The notes below the pieces were generated by a model. It saw only the letters and a program-made list of their open reading frames with translations, did not search any database and was not told where the DNA came from. Positions 1 through 11,700 of a stretch of DNA of 64,000 nt are shown here, in pieces (position 1 is the first letter of the stretch; each line of letters begins with the position of its first letter). Source of the stretch: Coriaria nepalensis (Eukaryota > Streptophyta > Magnoliopsida > Cucurbitales > Coriariaceae); the NCBI GenBank assembly GCA_027186245.1, contig CP114489.1:1867501-1931500 (forward strand), in the 5' to 3' direction. The translations under genes and the position numbers were made by a program.

Positions 1-1450
1 GAAGTACTCTGTTGAGTCTAAAATGCACAAAGATACCTTTCTCTCTGAGTCTATCATGGAAGAGGTTGTCTTCTAACCTTTGATTTAGTGAAATAAAATA
101 AAAAATGATAGGAGGCCTCTCTTATGCTTCGTTGAGCTCAATATGCAGGTTGTATATGAAGACCTCCCCTCAAACTTATCTGCAATCCGAGATTATATAG
201 AGAGGAGAAGGGATGTTGCAAATTCATTGAAAGGAATGTGCAATGAAAATGAGTATTCAGATGAAGAAGAAACTGATAGATATAATAGCACAGACAAGGA
301 TGATGATGACTTTATTCCAGAAGTGAACGAAACTGCGGGCTTGAATGGTCAGAGTTCAGTTAGACCAAGGCCAAGGATTCCAGGTCTGCAGAGGGACATA
401 GAAGTTCTAAAAGCTGAGCTCTTGAAATTTATTGCAGAACATGGTCAAGAAGGATTCATGCCTATGAGAAAGCAACTCCGTTTGCATGGAAGAGTGGATA
501 TTGAGAAGGGGATAACACGCATGGGAGGGTTTAGAAGGATCGCAACTTTAATGAATCTTTCTCTAGCTTACAAGCACAGAAAGCCAAAGGGTTACTGGGA
601 CAAACTCGACAATTTGCAGGATGAGGTAGTATGATTTACTTCGTATGAAAATAAAAATAAAACAACTTTATTCTATGACTATGTTTTTCCATTAAGGATC
701 ACTCTGTTTTTATTTACTTGTACCCCAAAAAATGGAACAAAAGTTATTCTTGTGATGAGACCATTTGAAAAAAAACAAAAAAACAGTTGGTCCCACCGAA
801 CTTCAGATAGGTTCAGTTTTTTTCCCAATGAAAATTCAATCTACCTCTCAAACAGTCAAAATAGTGTTTTTGAAACTTCAGTTGAACTAAATTTCAGTTT
901 AAAAATTGAACCAAAGGCATCTCCATAACTAAATCCGTATGTTTTTTCTTTGGCAGATAAGCCGGTTCCAAAGAAGTTGGGGCATGGATTTATCGTTTAT
1001 GCCCAGCAGGAAGTCATTCGAGCGGGCAGGTATAGAACTTAACTATCATGCATCCCATGTTTCAAATTTTCAGTAGTCTATGGAGCCAATGTTTTCATTT
1101 CTATAGTTCTGAGGTTTATGCCTAATTTTTCAATGATTCAGGGTATTTTGTTTTCGTGACTTGTTTTTGCAGGGCGCTATGACATTGCACGAGCACTGGA
1201 GAAATGGGGAGGTCTACACGAAGTATCCCGTCTTTTATCATTGAAGGTAAGGCACCCAAATAGACAGGGGAACCTTGGAAAAGAGAAGAAGACAGACAGT
1301 GTAGTACCAGCAGGTTCCACAGATGTAGAAGAAGAAGAAGAAGAAGAAGGTGAAAGTGGTGGCAAGACACCTTCTGGAACATGCGTTTCTCAAGATACAG
1401 AAAAATGGCTTGCTGAACTTCAACATTTGGACATTAGCTGGGTTGAATAA
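1..1450 (+). CDS. START/polyketide-cyclase-like protein, C-terminal part (At5g08720-like)
   Basis: The 3' part of a gene that begins before the window. Exons read from frame and splice sites are <1-64, 149-625, 957-1029 and 1173-1450 (stop TAA), giving about 296 residues. The first exon (KYSVESKMHKDTF...) looks like the end of a COQ10/START-type lipid-binding domain and continues into YEDLPSNLSAIRDYIERR. After an acidic linker come two related motifs, GRVDIEKGITRMGGFRR and GRYDIARALEKWGG, each followed by a leucine-rich stretch, then an acidic E-run and the end. I recall this architecture from the plant cyclase/dehydrase family of At5g08720, which is probably plastid-targeted; its function is not established. 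All junctions keep frame, so the visible part looks intact. The family call rests on memory. Confidence 0.72.
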
Positions 1451-2727
1451 AGGTTCGGCTTTTGATTTATTTCATATGTATGATGTACATACGCATGCAT
1501 GAATGATTTGTAGATATAAATATGCTGTATAGACGGACGAATGTATGTATGTATGTATACCCATTATTTCATGTGGCATTTCACTTATCGAACAACTATA
1601 TTCGTTACGTTCTGATATAAAGGACGGTATCAACACCTTTTGCATCTTTTAAAGGAAGGAAAGTGGCTTGATATTGGTTCAAATCCAATTCGTGAGAAGA
1701 GTCCAATCCCGAACAGAGTTCATACGTGAAGTTTCATTGTTGAATGAAGGTGAGTTCAAGGGCTTCTTTGATCGAGACATGCACTTCTTTTGTTGTCGTT
1801 AAGGTCCCTTTCCGCTTCTCTTTCAGCAACTTCCCTCATTGGTCAAGCTCCTTCACTAATTGATCGATCCGATCCGGAACCTATTATTAAGTCTTCTAGC
1901 ACTCTACTGGTAGCCTAGTTTTGAGTGGGTTTAAAACAGAATCTGGGGAAGCTTTGTAACTTATGAAAATTTCTCTTCTTTTGGAACAAGTTTGAAAGAC
2001 AGAGGTGGTTTGGGTGATGTCGAGGCGGCGGCAGTGTAGGGTGGTGGAAATGTGGTGGGTGTGGGATGGGAAATGGAAAATACAATATAAAAGAAACTTT
2101 GTAGGGGTGGAAATTGAATGAAAAAATTGAAGAGGGGTTAAATCGAAAATAAAGGAAATCTAGAATTAGTTTTATTGACATGACATTCCCAATCCATGTC
2201 ATATATATGAGAGTATATTATAATTAAAATAAAGTTGTGGGTATAAATTATTGATTTAAATTTGCGAATACGTCAATAATTGATCAGTATGAATGAATAT
2301 TAAGTCATTTTATTTAATTTATTTAATTTAAAATTTATATAATATAATTAATTTTCTAAATTACATAAAATTTTCGCTTCTTTGGCCAAATTGACTTTTA
2401 GGCATATTCAATTTTGACCCCTACAAATTATAGAAAGGCAGGCGCGTAAAGGACCGAATTAAGGAATCGCAGCAAACCGTGTTTTTTACAAAGAACAAAA
2501 CTACAAAAGTTTGTAAAGAAAACCGAAGAAAGAACAAACAACCGCACCCTTGAGATTGAGAAAGAGCGAAAGTCAAAGATCTCTTCTTCGGCCTTCTTCT
2601 AAACTCAAATCACAAACCCTAATTTGTTTCCCAAAATCCCTAATTTCAACCGTGAAAACAAAGATCCATTAAACCGTTCCATCGATCCATTCAGATATAT
2701 TCGTCAACTTGTCGTGGTGTGGTGAAT
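1451..2727. other. Intergenic, AT-rich
   Basis: Spacer between the cyclase-like gene and the PUX2-like gene. I see no convincing gene. The reading frames here lack family resemblance. The last 250 bases before 2728 are likely the PUX2-like 5' leader, rich in CT and A. Confidence 0.5.
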
Positions 2728-4879
2728 ATGGCCGACCTGAAAGACAAGTTCAAGGGCTTCATGAACAAGGTTTCATCTTCTTCTTCTTCTAGCAAATTCA
2801 AAGGTCAGGGTAGAGTCCTTGGGTCGTCTTCTTCTGGGCCGGTTAATCCAATCCACGCCCGCCACTCGCAAAATACCAGCTCCAAAGCTTGCGTCTCTAC
2901 GGTAACTTCTAAGCCTTCGACTGAAAAACCCCTAATTCCTGCTCACAATAATAGGTCGGAATCATCAGATACGTCGACTGTAAATCGTAAACCGTCCTAT
3001 GGATTCGATCCATTTGACTCTTTCATCACTTCTGGGAATAGATCTCAGAATGGATATTCATTAAATGTCTATGAATGCCCAATTTGTGGGCAGTCCTATG
3101 GATCTGAAGAAGAGGTATCTGTTCATGTAGACACTTGTGTCGGTAATTCAGTCGAAAATAGCTCTATAGAAGTTGATAAGGAAGTTCCAAATAATGGGGC
3201 TGATTCCAATTCCAAGAGTGAGTTAGAGATTTGCGTTGGTACCTTTTTATCAGGGAAGAGATCAGAGGGTTCATTGGAAGTTGTTCTCAAGCTGTTTAGG
3301 AATATAGTAAGGGAACCGGAAAATTCAAAGTTTAGGAAGATTAGAATGAGTAATCCAAAGATTAGGGAGGCGATTGGTGATGTGGCTGGCGGGGTTGAGT
3401 TGTTCGAATTAGTTGGGTTTCAGTTACAAGAGGAAGATGGCGAGATGTGGGCAGCTATGGAGGTTCCAAAAAAGGAAGGAATTGATGTAATAAACAAGGT
3501 GATAGCTTTACTTGAACCACCTAAGGTAGAAGAAGAACTGCAAAAGAAAGGAACAGCTCAGGTGGACGAACCTGGTGAGCCGAAGAAAGATGAACCAGTT
3601 GAACCAAAGAAAATTGATAGACAGGTATGTTTATTATAACTTGGCTTTGTAACGATATGCAAATAGATTAGTTTACATATTGTTATGAGTTCCAAAACAA
3701 ACTGATATCATTTGTGTAATTTTAGTTTTCTGAGCTATCAAAACTATTCCACGAGACGATATTTTAGTCCTTTGTCTATATGTTGCCTGTTATATTTTGT
3801 ATGGTTATTGGGTCAAATACATGTCTGAATTTTCATCAAACTAAATACAGTTTCTTATCGCTAAGTAGCTTGAGCTGGATTATCCAGCTGAAAGAAACTT
3901 GGGTTGAGCTAATACTTGTCTAATTAATTTACATGCATTGGATAATGTGAACGTCATTGGATCCCTTTTTTCGTTTGAGAATCTCCTATCAAGTAGCTTG
4001 ATAAATATTATGTTAAACATATAAACAAAACAATATTGTGGAGTAGTGCCTTTTATCATAGCTGACAGAAATCAAGCTCAAGCTGACTTGATTTCGTGTT
4101 GTGATAGCTTGTTAAAACTCAATTTTGTAAAACTCATGGATGCTTAGAACATACTTGTAATATCCCTTCCGGTCATATTTTGCAATACGAATGACCAGTC
4201 CTCTGTTTCTCATCAACTGTTACTAATTTTTTGGGAACAATTGGTTATGCTAGATACGGGTATTCTTTTCCGTTCCAGAAAGTGTTGCTGCAAAAATCGA
4301 GCTGCCAGATTCCTTCTACAACCTCTCTCTAGACGAGATAAAAAGAGAAGCTGATATGAAGAAGAAAAGGTTGGCAGAATCCCAGCTCTTGATCCCTAAA
4401 TCACTGAAGGAAAAGCAAGCACAGGCTGCTAAAAGAAAATACAGAAGAACTGCTATAAGGATCCAGTTTCCAGACGGAACAGTTCTCCAAGGAATTTTTG
4501 CTCCCTGGGAAACAACTAACTCTCTCTATGAGGTCAGTCCCCCTTTGCTTATTTTTATCTTCCGAAGATATTACTTTCTAACTATTTACTTATTTATTAA
4601 ATTATCTTATTCAAGTTTGTGAGCTCGTCATTGAAAGAGCAGTGCTTGGAATTTGAGCTGCTCCATCCCGTGCCGATAATGGTGAAAAGGCAGGTGATCC
4701 CTCATTTTCCGGCCTCAGGTGAGAAGCCTAGAACGTTAGAGGAAGAGTATCTGGTCCCTTCTGCTCTTATCAAGTTCAGACCTATTGAAACCGATTCTAT
4801 CGTCTTCATTGGGCTTTGTAACGAGCTTCTTGAGATAAGTGAACCCCTGTTACCAGGTTCTGCCATTGCTCCTGCATAA
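2728..4879 (+). CDS. PUX2: UBX-domain protein, PUX2-like
   Basis: Three exons, 2728-3624, 4254-4532 and 4616-4879, encode 479 residues. The start is the ATG of [11 protein letters not shown]; the frame just upstream has only GTG codons. In order: a Ser-rich N-terminus; a zinc-finger-like [10 protein letters not shown]...HVDTC segment (Cys117, Cys120, His133, Cys137); a PUB-like helical region at about 175-285; a charged linker; and a C-terminal UBX region at about 363-445 ([13 protein letters not shown], then [11 protein letters not shown]). This order matches Arabidopsis PUX2. PUX proteins bind the AAA-ATPase CDC48/p97; PUX2 is a membrane-associated adaptor (family knowledge). Length is close to Arabidopsis PUX2. 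All splice junctions preserve frame, so the gene looks intact. Confidence 0.9.
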
Positions 4880-6502
4880 AGCATGAACCTCCCATACGTT
4901 CTTTATACAACTTTATATTCAAGAACTACCCAGATGTGAGATTTGTTTTGGGCACCTAATTAGTGTCCATGGCAAGCATTCTTTGTACAATTTGGATATG
5001 ATCTCAGATTGGTTTATAAAAAGTAAAAAGTTCAGTAAATTTTCAGGTCATGCTCAAAATTATGAGGACAACATTGTTTGAAAAACTTAGTTAAAATTCA
5101 ATGGCCTTTGATTGCTTAGACTACAGTTTGGCCGTTTCAAACATGTTTTGTTGAACAAAAATATAAGAATGATGAAAAATGGTGACATGTCTCAGCAGAA
5201 GAGGAATCGGAGCAGAAGAAGTAGAGGGAAAGTATCTTCTGTCGGCAATGATGCGGTGAAGTTGGTGATTAGGGCGGAACTATTTGTCGGTCGGGATTTT
5301 TTGAAAATTTGAATATCATGTAACAAAAAATTTGGAAAATTATCAATGGATCGGGAATCGTTAAAAAAAGATTTATTTTAGAAAAATAAATTATTTTTCA
5401 TATTAAATATTAAAAAAATGAAAATAATATTTCAATTTTAATCTGATCAAACCAAACAAAATTGTGCTATTTATTTTCATTCATGATCTTTAATTCCACT
5501 CCATCTATCAAACAAAAATACCTCCTTCTTATATCACACCTTATATCATGTTTTCAATTATCTTTTTCTAATTTATTCAATCAGTGACAAGGTAGAAATG
5601 ACATGTTTGATTCATGGAATAAAAATAATTTTTTTATATTTATTTAATTACATATAAAATAATGATGATAAAGAAATATAAATTAAATTATAATATTTTT
5701 TTATTAAAAAAGTTTTAAAATTTTATTTTAATATCACAATAAAACATTTAAAAAATATAAAATACATTGTATTTATTAAATACACACTTAAAACGAGTTC
5801 AATTAAAAAGATTTATTTTAATAAAAATGAGAAAATAAATAAAAATAATAATTATATTTTTACTAAATCTAAAAGAGCTAGGAATAGGATTGTGGAGCAT
5901 ACAGCCTATTTATCCTTGGCTTTCACTTTTTCATCTTTAGTGCGAAGAGGAGAAGAAGGGTCTGATTCCCAAATTTCGAAGGGGTTTCTGGGTTTCGTCT
6001 CAATTTCATTTTTCTCGGCGGGGTTTTCGGTCTGAAATCTGATTGTGAAGAGATTTTCTTGGATTATTAGAACTTGAAAAACTTGGCCTTTTTGTTTTCC
6101 CAGTGGTAAAGGAGGAGGAGAAATAGTTTCAGGTGAGAGGATTGCAAGAATATATCCAGCTACTCAGGTTCTCTCTCCTTTATTCTTCATACTATTTTTT
6201 TCCCCCTATTTGTTTGTTGCTTTCGTTTTGATAAATTTTAGCTCTATAAGGTTGTAATTATGGAATTTCGTTCTTGAAATTTTGGACTTTTTGGTTAGTT
6301 TGCTTCTATTATAATGTCAAAGAGTAAAAAGGGTGTGTTAGTTTTGTCTTAATTTTTCCCCACAAGGAAACCCTTGTTGAAATTTTCCCTTATGTGAAGT
6401 AAAGTTAGGGTATGAATTTGTTGCAGTAGATCTTGTTTCTTGGGGGGATTCATTCTAGAATAAATAATTGAAAGAAAAAGCATTCTGGTAATTTGTGGTC
6501 AG
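4880..6502 (+). other. Intergenic, then TIFY 5' leader and leader intron
   Basis: Positions 4880-5900 are AT-rich spacer; a 66-residue reading frame at 5112 shows no family resemblance. From about 5935 the sequence turns GA/CT-rich like a 5' UTR. A leader exon ending in CTCAG before GTTCTC near 6168, then an intron ending in CAG directly before the ATG at 6503, fits the TIFY gene. I see no ATG in the presumed leader exon. Confidence 0.45.
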
Positions 6503-7797
6503 ATGGCTTGTGCTATGAAGCAACAGCTAGTTGGAGTGCCAGTTGCAGCTTCACATCTGCTTTTCTCCACTTTTGATTCTATTGCTGGAATCATTGAGCC
6601 ATGGTATTAACTTAAAATCCTATCAACTTAAAATCCCTAATCTTTATTCTTGATGTCATGTCAATTTCAATAATTGCAGGAACAATTTCAAGCCATCTTC
6701 TGGGTCTTCAGGTCAACTAACCATCTTCTATGATGGTGACGTTAATGTGTTTGATGACATCTCCCCTGAAAAGGCAGTCTCTCTTTCTCTCTCTCTCTCT
6801 CTCTACTGGTAGAGAAGAAGGCCTTTCTGAAAAACATTTTGGTCATTTGCAGGCTCAGGCTATAATGCTTTTGGCTGGGGCTGCTCTGCCTTCCAACTTG
6901 GCATTAGCATACCCAAAGGGTCAAGCTCAGGGAAGTAACTTGAAGTTGGCGGCTGGTGATGGTGGTCCGGCGAGTCAATCACCAAATGCACCACTGCCTT
7001 GCTCTGCTGGTGGGGCCCAGTCGGTGAGCGGGTCCACTAGTACTGATGAACAGGTGGCTGCTAAAACCTCAGGAGCCCCTTCCACTCCTGTTAGCAGACC
7101 AGGGACTCCAAAAATTACCATGATGCCTTCTGGATCTAGTACAAAAATTTTATCTTATTAAAAACTCTTGAATTATGTATTAACTAGTTGCTCTGGAACT
7201 AGATGTATGGCTGTTTCATTTACAACTAATAAAATTAACAAATTTGAGTTTCTTTCCTCTGCATGCAAAATTAGCTTAATTTTTGAGATGTGTGTCAATA
7301 TGATTTTCTGATCATCTGGAAATATGCATCAATATGATAATAATTTAAAACCCTCGAGTAAAATTAACTTGGTTACTCTTTTTTTCTGGCACAGCTGTTC
7401 CACAGGCTCGGAAAGCATCTTTGGCTCGGTTTTTGGAGAAGCGCAGGGAAAGGTTAGTGAGTGATTGTACGGGGTATCTTTGAAACTTTTTTCACTATAA
7501 ATAAGTGTAAATAGAAATATGATCCAAAGGTCTTGAAAATGCATGCTTTGATTCAACTGTTGTGATTTTTTCTTTTATTTTTGGTTTTTTGTAATTCGAC
7601 AGTCTGTGTTAAAGAAATTGTGGCAAAGAAATAGGAAGTTTTTATTGGACTCATTTTTGTTTTTCTCCGGGTGATGTAGGGTGATGAGTGCAGCCCCATA
7701 CAATCTGAACAAGACATCTGCAGAGGGTTCTACCCCTCCAGAAGCCAATAATGCTAATTCCTTTTCAGTTCCTGAAGCAGGGGATACTCCAAACTAA
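6503..7797 (+). CDS. TIFY7: JAZ/TIFY transcriptional repressor, JAZ9-like, short N-terminus
   Basis: Five exons: 6503-6603, 6680-6773, 6853-7138, 7395-7452 and 7680-7797; 218 residues. The TIFY/ZIM core (GQLTIFYDGDVNVF, TIFY at 48-51, then SPEKAQAIMLLAG) mediates dimerisation and NINJA binding. The Jas region (VPQARKASLARFLEKRRER|VMSAAPY, 162-187) binds COI1 and MYC factors. JAZ proteins repress jasmonate responses and are degraded when JA-Ile is present (family knowledge). The Jas region is split by an intron before the PY motif, as in other JAZ genes; reading into that intron meets TGA after a few codons, so retention would remove the C-terminus. The intron inside the TIFY region (6774-6852) begins GC, not GT. 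The N-terminus (KQQLVGVPVAAS...SIAGIIEPW) resembles the middle of longer JAZ3/9-type proteins, and their usual first exons are not visible upstream. Placement near JAZ9 rests on Jas sequence and remembered gene order. Confidence 0.86.
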
Positions 7798-8741
7798 AAA
7801 ACCAAAAAGCAAGGACATGATCATAACCGGTCTGTTTAATGTATATGGTGTTTTCCAAAACTGGATATGGCATATGCTACTAATCTATCCTAGCTTAGTA
7901 TTTAATCTCACGGAAAAACTGTCATTTCTGACATTTCTAATGTTAAGTTATCAAACTTTGTTTCTCTTAGTTGTCATATATTGTTGTCGTTATCGTGTAT
8001 CTCTGTCATTTTGAAGGGGTCTAGACATCTGGTATTATGTAACACTGTTAAGAATGTTATTAATTTGAATATGAAATTATGGAAACTGTATACAATTATA
8101 TGGGGAGATAGCGTCATATTTTGAAAAAGTAATGGTTTTTGTGCTGTTGTTTCATTTTGGGGTGTACTAGAAGAAGATATTTTTTTCTCATGATGGTAAT
8201 GGGAAAGCATTTAGGCTTCCTTTACATCTATCTGTTAGCATGGCCCCTTAATCCACGAAATATGTCATCATTGCCTTTTAGCCCACAAAGCAAATGTAGA
8301 AGAAGTTATTGCTCAAATGCTAGAATATCAAATCAAATGTGTTTTATGAGAAGAGTTTATTGATGGGTAATTATTAGTTGTAACGTTTATTCGTTGGTGA
8401 GGGGAGAGTTAGTATTAGTTAAGATGTTAGGTGAAAGTACCCACCAGAGAATAAAAAATTAAATAAATTAATTACAATATATATATATATATATATATAT
8501 TAAGTTTTATCATCTCGTGGGCAATTCCTCATAAATAAGTGTTAGCTTTTTTAACAAGCAAATAGGAGCTTAATACTAATTATTATATTAAACCAATTCG
8601 TAGCGCCGTATGATACAAAAGAATGGGACAACCCACTGTGATTACAAGTAAGTAACATCTTGGTTGAATGAATAGCCGCCGGCTTCACCAACAAAGATTA
8701 ATCTTAGTTTAGTTGAGTTCTCATATAAGATCGCTAAGTGC
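7798..8741. other. Intergenic with TA microsatellite
   Basis: Contains the TIFY 3' UTR and AT-rich spacer. A (TA)n tract lies at 8477-8500. No gene recognised. Confidence 0.5.
8477..8500. repeat. (TA)n microsatellite
   Basis: Twelve uninterrupted AT units between the TIFY gene and the MED23 relic. Confidence 0.95.
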
Positions 8742-11700
8742 TTATGGTGGGTTCTGAAGCAGCTTGGGATGAATAGCTGCATAGATGGAAGAATTGGTGT
8801 CGGGTTGAAGTGTGAAAGGAGATGTTGTACATCCGGGTGTAGATTTTCCAATCCTGCTCCGATAATAGCAAGAACCTCTGCTCGGGGCTTGGTGTTAGCT
8901 TGGATGGCCCCTCCCTGTCCTTCATAATGAACCACGTGGTGGCTGAAATAACAGATTGATGATAGTAATGCATATTATGTGCTAATTAAGGCTACACATA
9001 AATAAAGCAAAAAGTGTATTATTGACACTTACAGAAAGCCTATGAGATCTGCTATTTCTGATGCTTCTACCGCAGGGGATGACTGTGAGTTTTTTCCGAA
9101 GAGGTCGGCCAATATAGTCAGAAGCAAGGACAGGATCTATAAAACAATGTAATATAAGTAAATATTTAATCTTTTTTTCTCAGAAAAGGATTAGTAGGAT
9201 AATATAAGATCGAGCAGAGTGAGTGACTCGATGTACCTTATTGAAGAGTGTGAGCATTTTCCATTTTTGCGAGTAAAGGGCCCATTCATGAGGGAGGTTA
9301 TTAAAGAAAGAGTGAAGCAGAGCCGAAATACAACAGGATTGAAGTTCCAACAAATATCAACACCAACTCAAAGTACAATAAGTATAAGTTTTTCCACAGC
9401 CATCATCACAAAAAGGTCAATTTGGTTCTGCATATTTTGCACGGTGAATATTGAAAATTTATCACAAATTCTACATGTAGAAAGGTCAGTAATTTGTAAA
9501 GTATACCTATAGCTGTAGTCCTGTAGAGGTGTTATCTTGAGCAGCCCATGAGGGACCCAACAGAGCATAGCCAGCGGCCGAGTCTAATTCCCTAATGACC
9601 TCATTCCATCAGCAAGCCACCAAGTTTCTTTTATAATCCCTGATGCCTCTATATAAAACTGAATGTAATGTATACCTATAGCTGTAGTCCTGAATGTGAA
9701 AACTGAATGAAGACTATTGCTGGATTGAATCAGAGTTGGTTGTATATTAACCACAATTTGAACAAGTGATGAGACGATCTGGGAAGCAGATACAGGAAGG
9801 AAGAGCAGTTCTATGACTGCTGTTTCGAGAATAAGCAGTGGGAAATGAAAATAGATGGACATGAACAGGATCATTACAAGCATCTCAAGGCAACAAGAAT
9901 AAACCAATGATCATCTTTCTTTACATGTAAGGTGCAAGCTAAAGATGATGACAAAAATGACCAAGCTAGGTTACAGACTACAGCTTTGAGAAGAGCATAT
10001 TCATAAACCCTAAGAGTTCAAGCCAATTTTTAAGAAATAGCAATAGATCTTTCTCGAATAATCAGGCAACCATGTTCCATGTGCATAAGTAGTCAAGCAC
10101 GCACATTTAAAGATGCTGCCAGGAAAACATAACCTGAGTAGCAGAAATATAAAGCTCACAGGGTAGTAAGCTAAAGTGGCTTCTTCTGTTTCTCCCAAGG
10201 TTGGATACTTGATCATTAAAGGCAATGAACTGATATTGTGATAATAGTATGAACTCCAAGTTAAAAATGATCATAGGAAACATAGAGATAAACATACATT
10301 TTATCATATAATTTTGTTAGCAGTTTCATATGTATACGACATGTGAGCTTGTGACCTAACAGGAGGATACGGTTTATCATACCAAGAATTAGTTTATCAT
10401 TATTGGCACTTTTTGAGGGTTTTGTCCTAGTACAACTAGAAGTAGATCAATTCTTCTACAAGCTGCCCTAATTACATGGAGCCCAAGTTTTTCTAAACAT
10501 GGAACAGTAAAATTCTGAGAAAAATGTCAACTAGACTAAATCCAGGAGAATTAAGATTTTCTAAATAATTTCTCTGTTTGAGACTAAGCACATGATTCAA
10601 ATTGATACCATAAATTGCATTGTATTTCTGATGATAGGTGGAGACAACGAGAAAGATAAATTACACATCCTTGTTTACTTTATTAGAAGGAATAAACATA
10701 AAGAACCACAAAAGATAGAAAGTGCCTCAACAAAGAAAAAAAATGCTAGAAAAGGAAGCCTATTGTCTTTCCTTTTTTTGACAGCATGGAGAAAAAAGAG
10801 TACTGCTAAAAAAGGGAGTATCAAGTTCGACAAGTTCTCCTTTAACCCAACTTTCATTTGAAATCTTTCCTATACTAAAGAAAAATTAAAGTGGCCAGAG
10901 CAAATAAATGAAGTGTTATCTTCCTCGAAGATTCTTTCTTTCTCTTTATCAAATAACTAAACACCAAGAAACAAGTAATTCCAAGATTTCCAATTGCACC
11001 TTAATTTTCCAAAAACTTAACAACAGAAACAGAAATTATAGCAAGTTCATCACCTCTCCATTCAATGGTTCCCCAAGTACACTTGGATATGTGATTGGTG
11101 AATATCGCAAGCTCACAATGGCTTCACCAGTCACATTAGGAGTTGTCTGAGAAAGAATCTGATGGGTCCCAAAGGTAGGGCAATGAACGTGTTGATCTAG
11201 CATCTGCATGTGCATAGCCATCATATCTCTTCTCCAATGAATATCCAAGATAAGTGTAAATAAAGCTTCATCATCCGGAATGTTATTTATGAACTGCAGT
11301 CCACTGGGCAGTAATTCATAAAATATATCCTCATCAACAAGAAGCCAAACCACATCCAAACAACTATGGAGTCATTCAATGAGATTTATCAGGTATCCAG
11401 GATTTTGTACCATCAGATTCATCGATCCCTTGCTGTCTTTGATCCCAATTAATCAGCCAATTCAGCATATGGTAGGAAATTTCCGCATGGGTCACTGGCT
11501 TCAAATTAAATTCAAGATCAGTTATGATAATTTTGCAACATAGCTGCCTAAGACTGCTTATGGCATTATTCCTTATTGATGAATTGAGCCTTCCCATAGA
11601 GCTCTGTCCAGTCCCAGAAATATCAGACGATTTTATCGGAGACAATGCTGCATTAGAAGACAGCTCCATAGTAGACTGAATAGGTGAACCAATTACCATG

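Noticed and set aside
1122..1426. Minus-strand frames rich in Ser/Phe/Leu
   Set aside because: They mirror the acidic E-run of the plus-strand last exon; shadows only.
1676..1720. GGTTCAAATCC resembling a tRNA T-arm
   Set aside because: No acceptor stem or anticodon arm could be folded around it.
5112..5312. 66-residue basic reading frame between PUX2 and TIFY
   Set aside because: Runs of Arg/Ser/Lys but no family resemblance, no splice partners, AT-rich flanks.
6730..7161. Continuous reading frame through the TIFY intron
   Set aside because: Its N-terminal part reads the TIFY exon in the wrong frame; the intron must be removed to give LTIFYDG followed by AQAIMLL.
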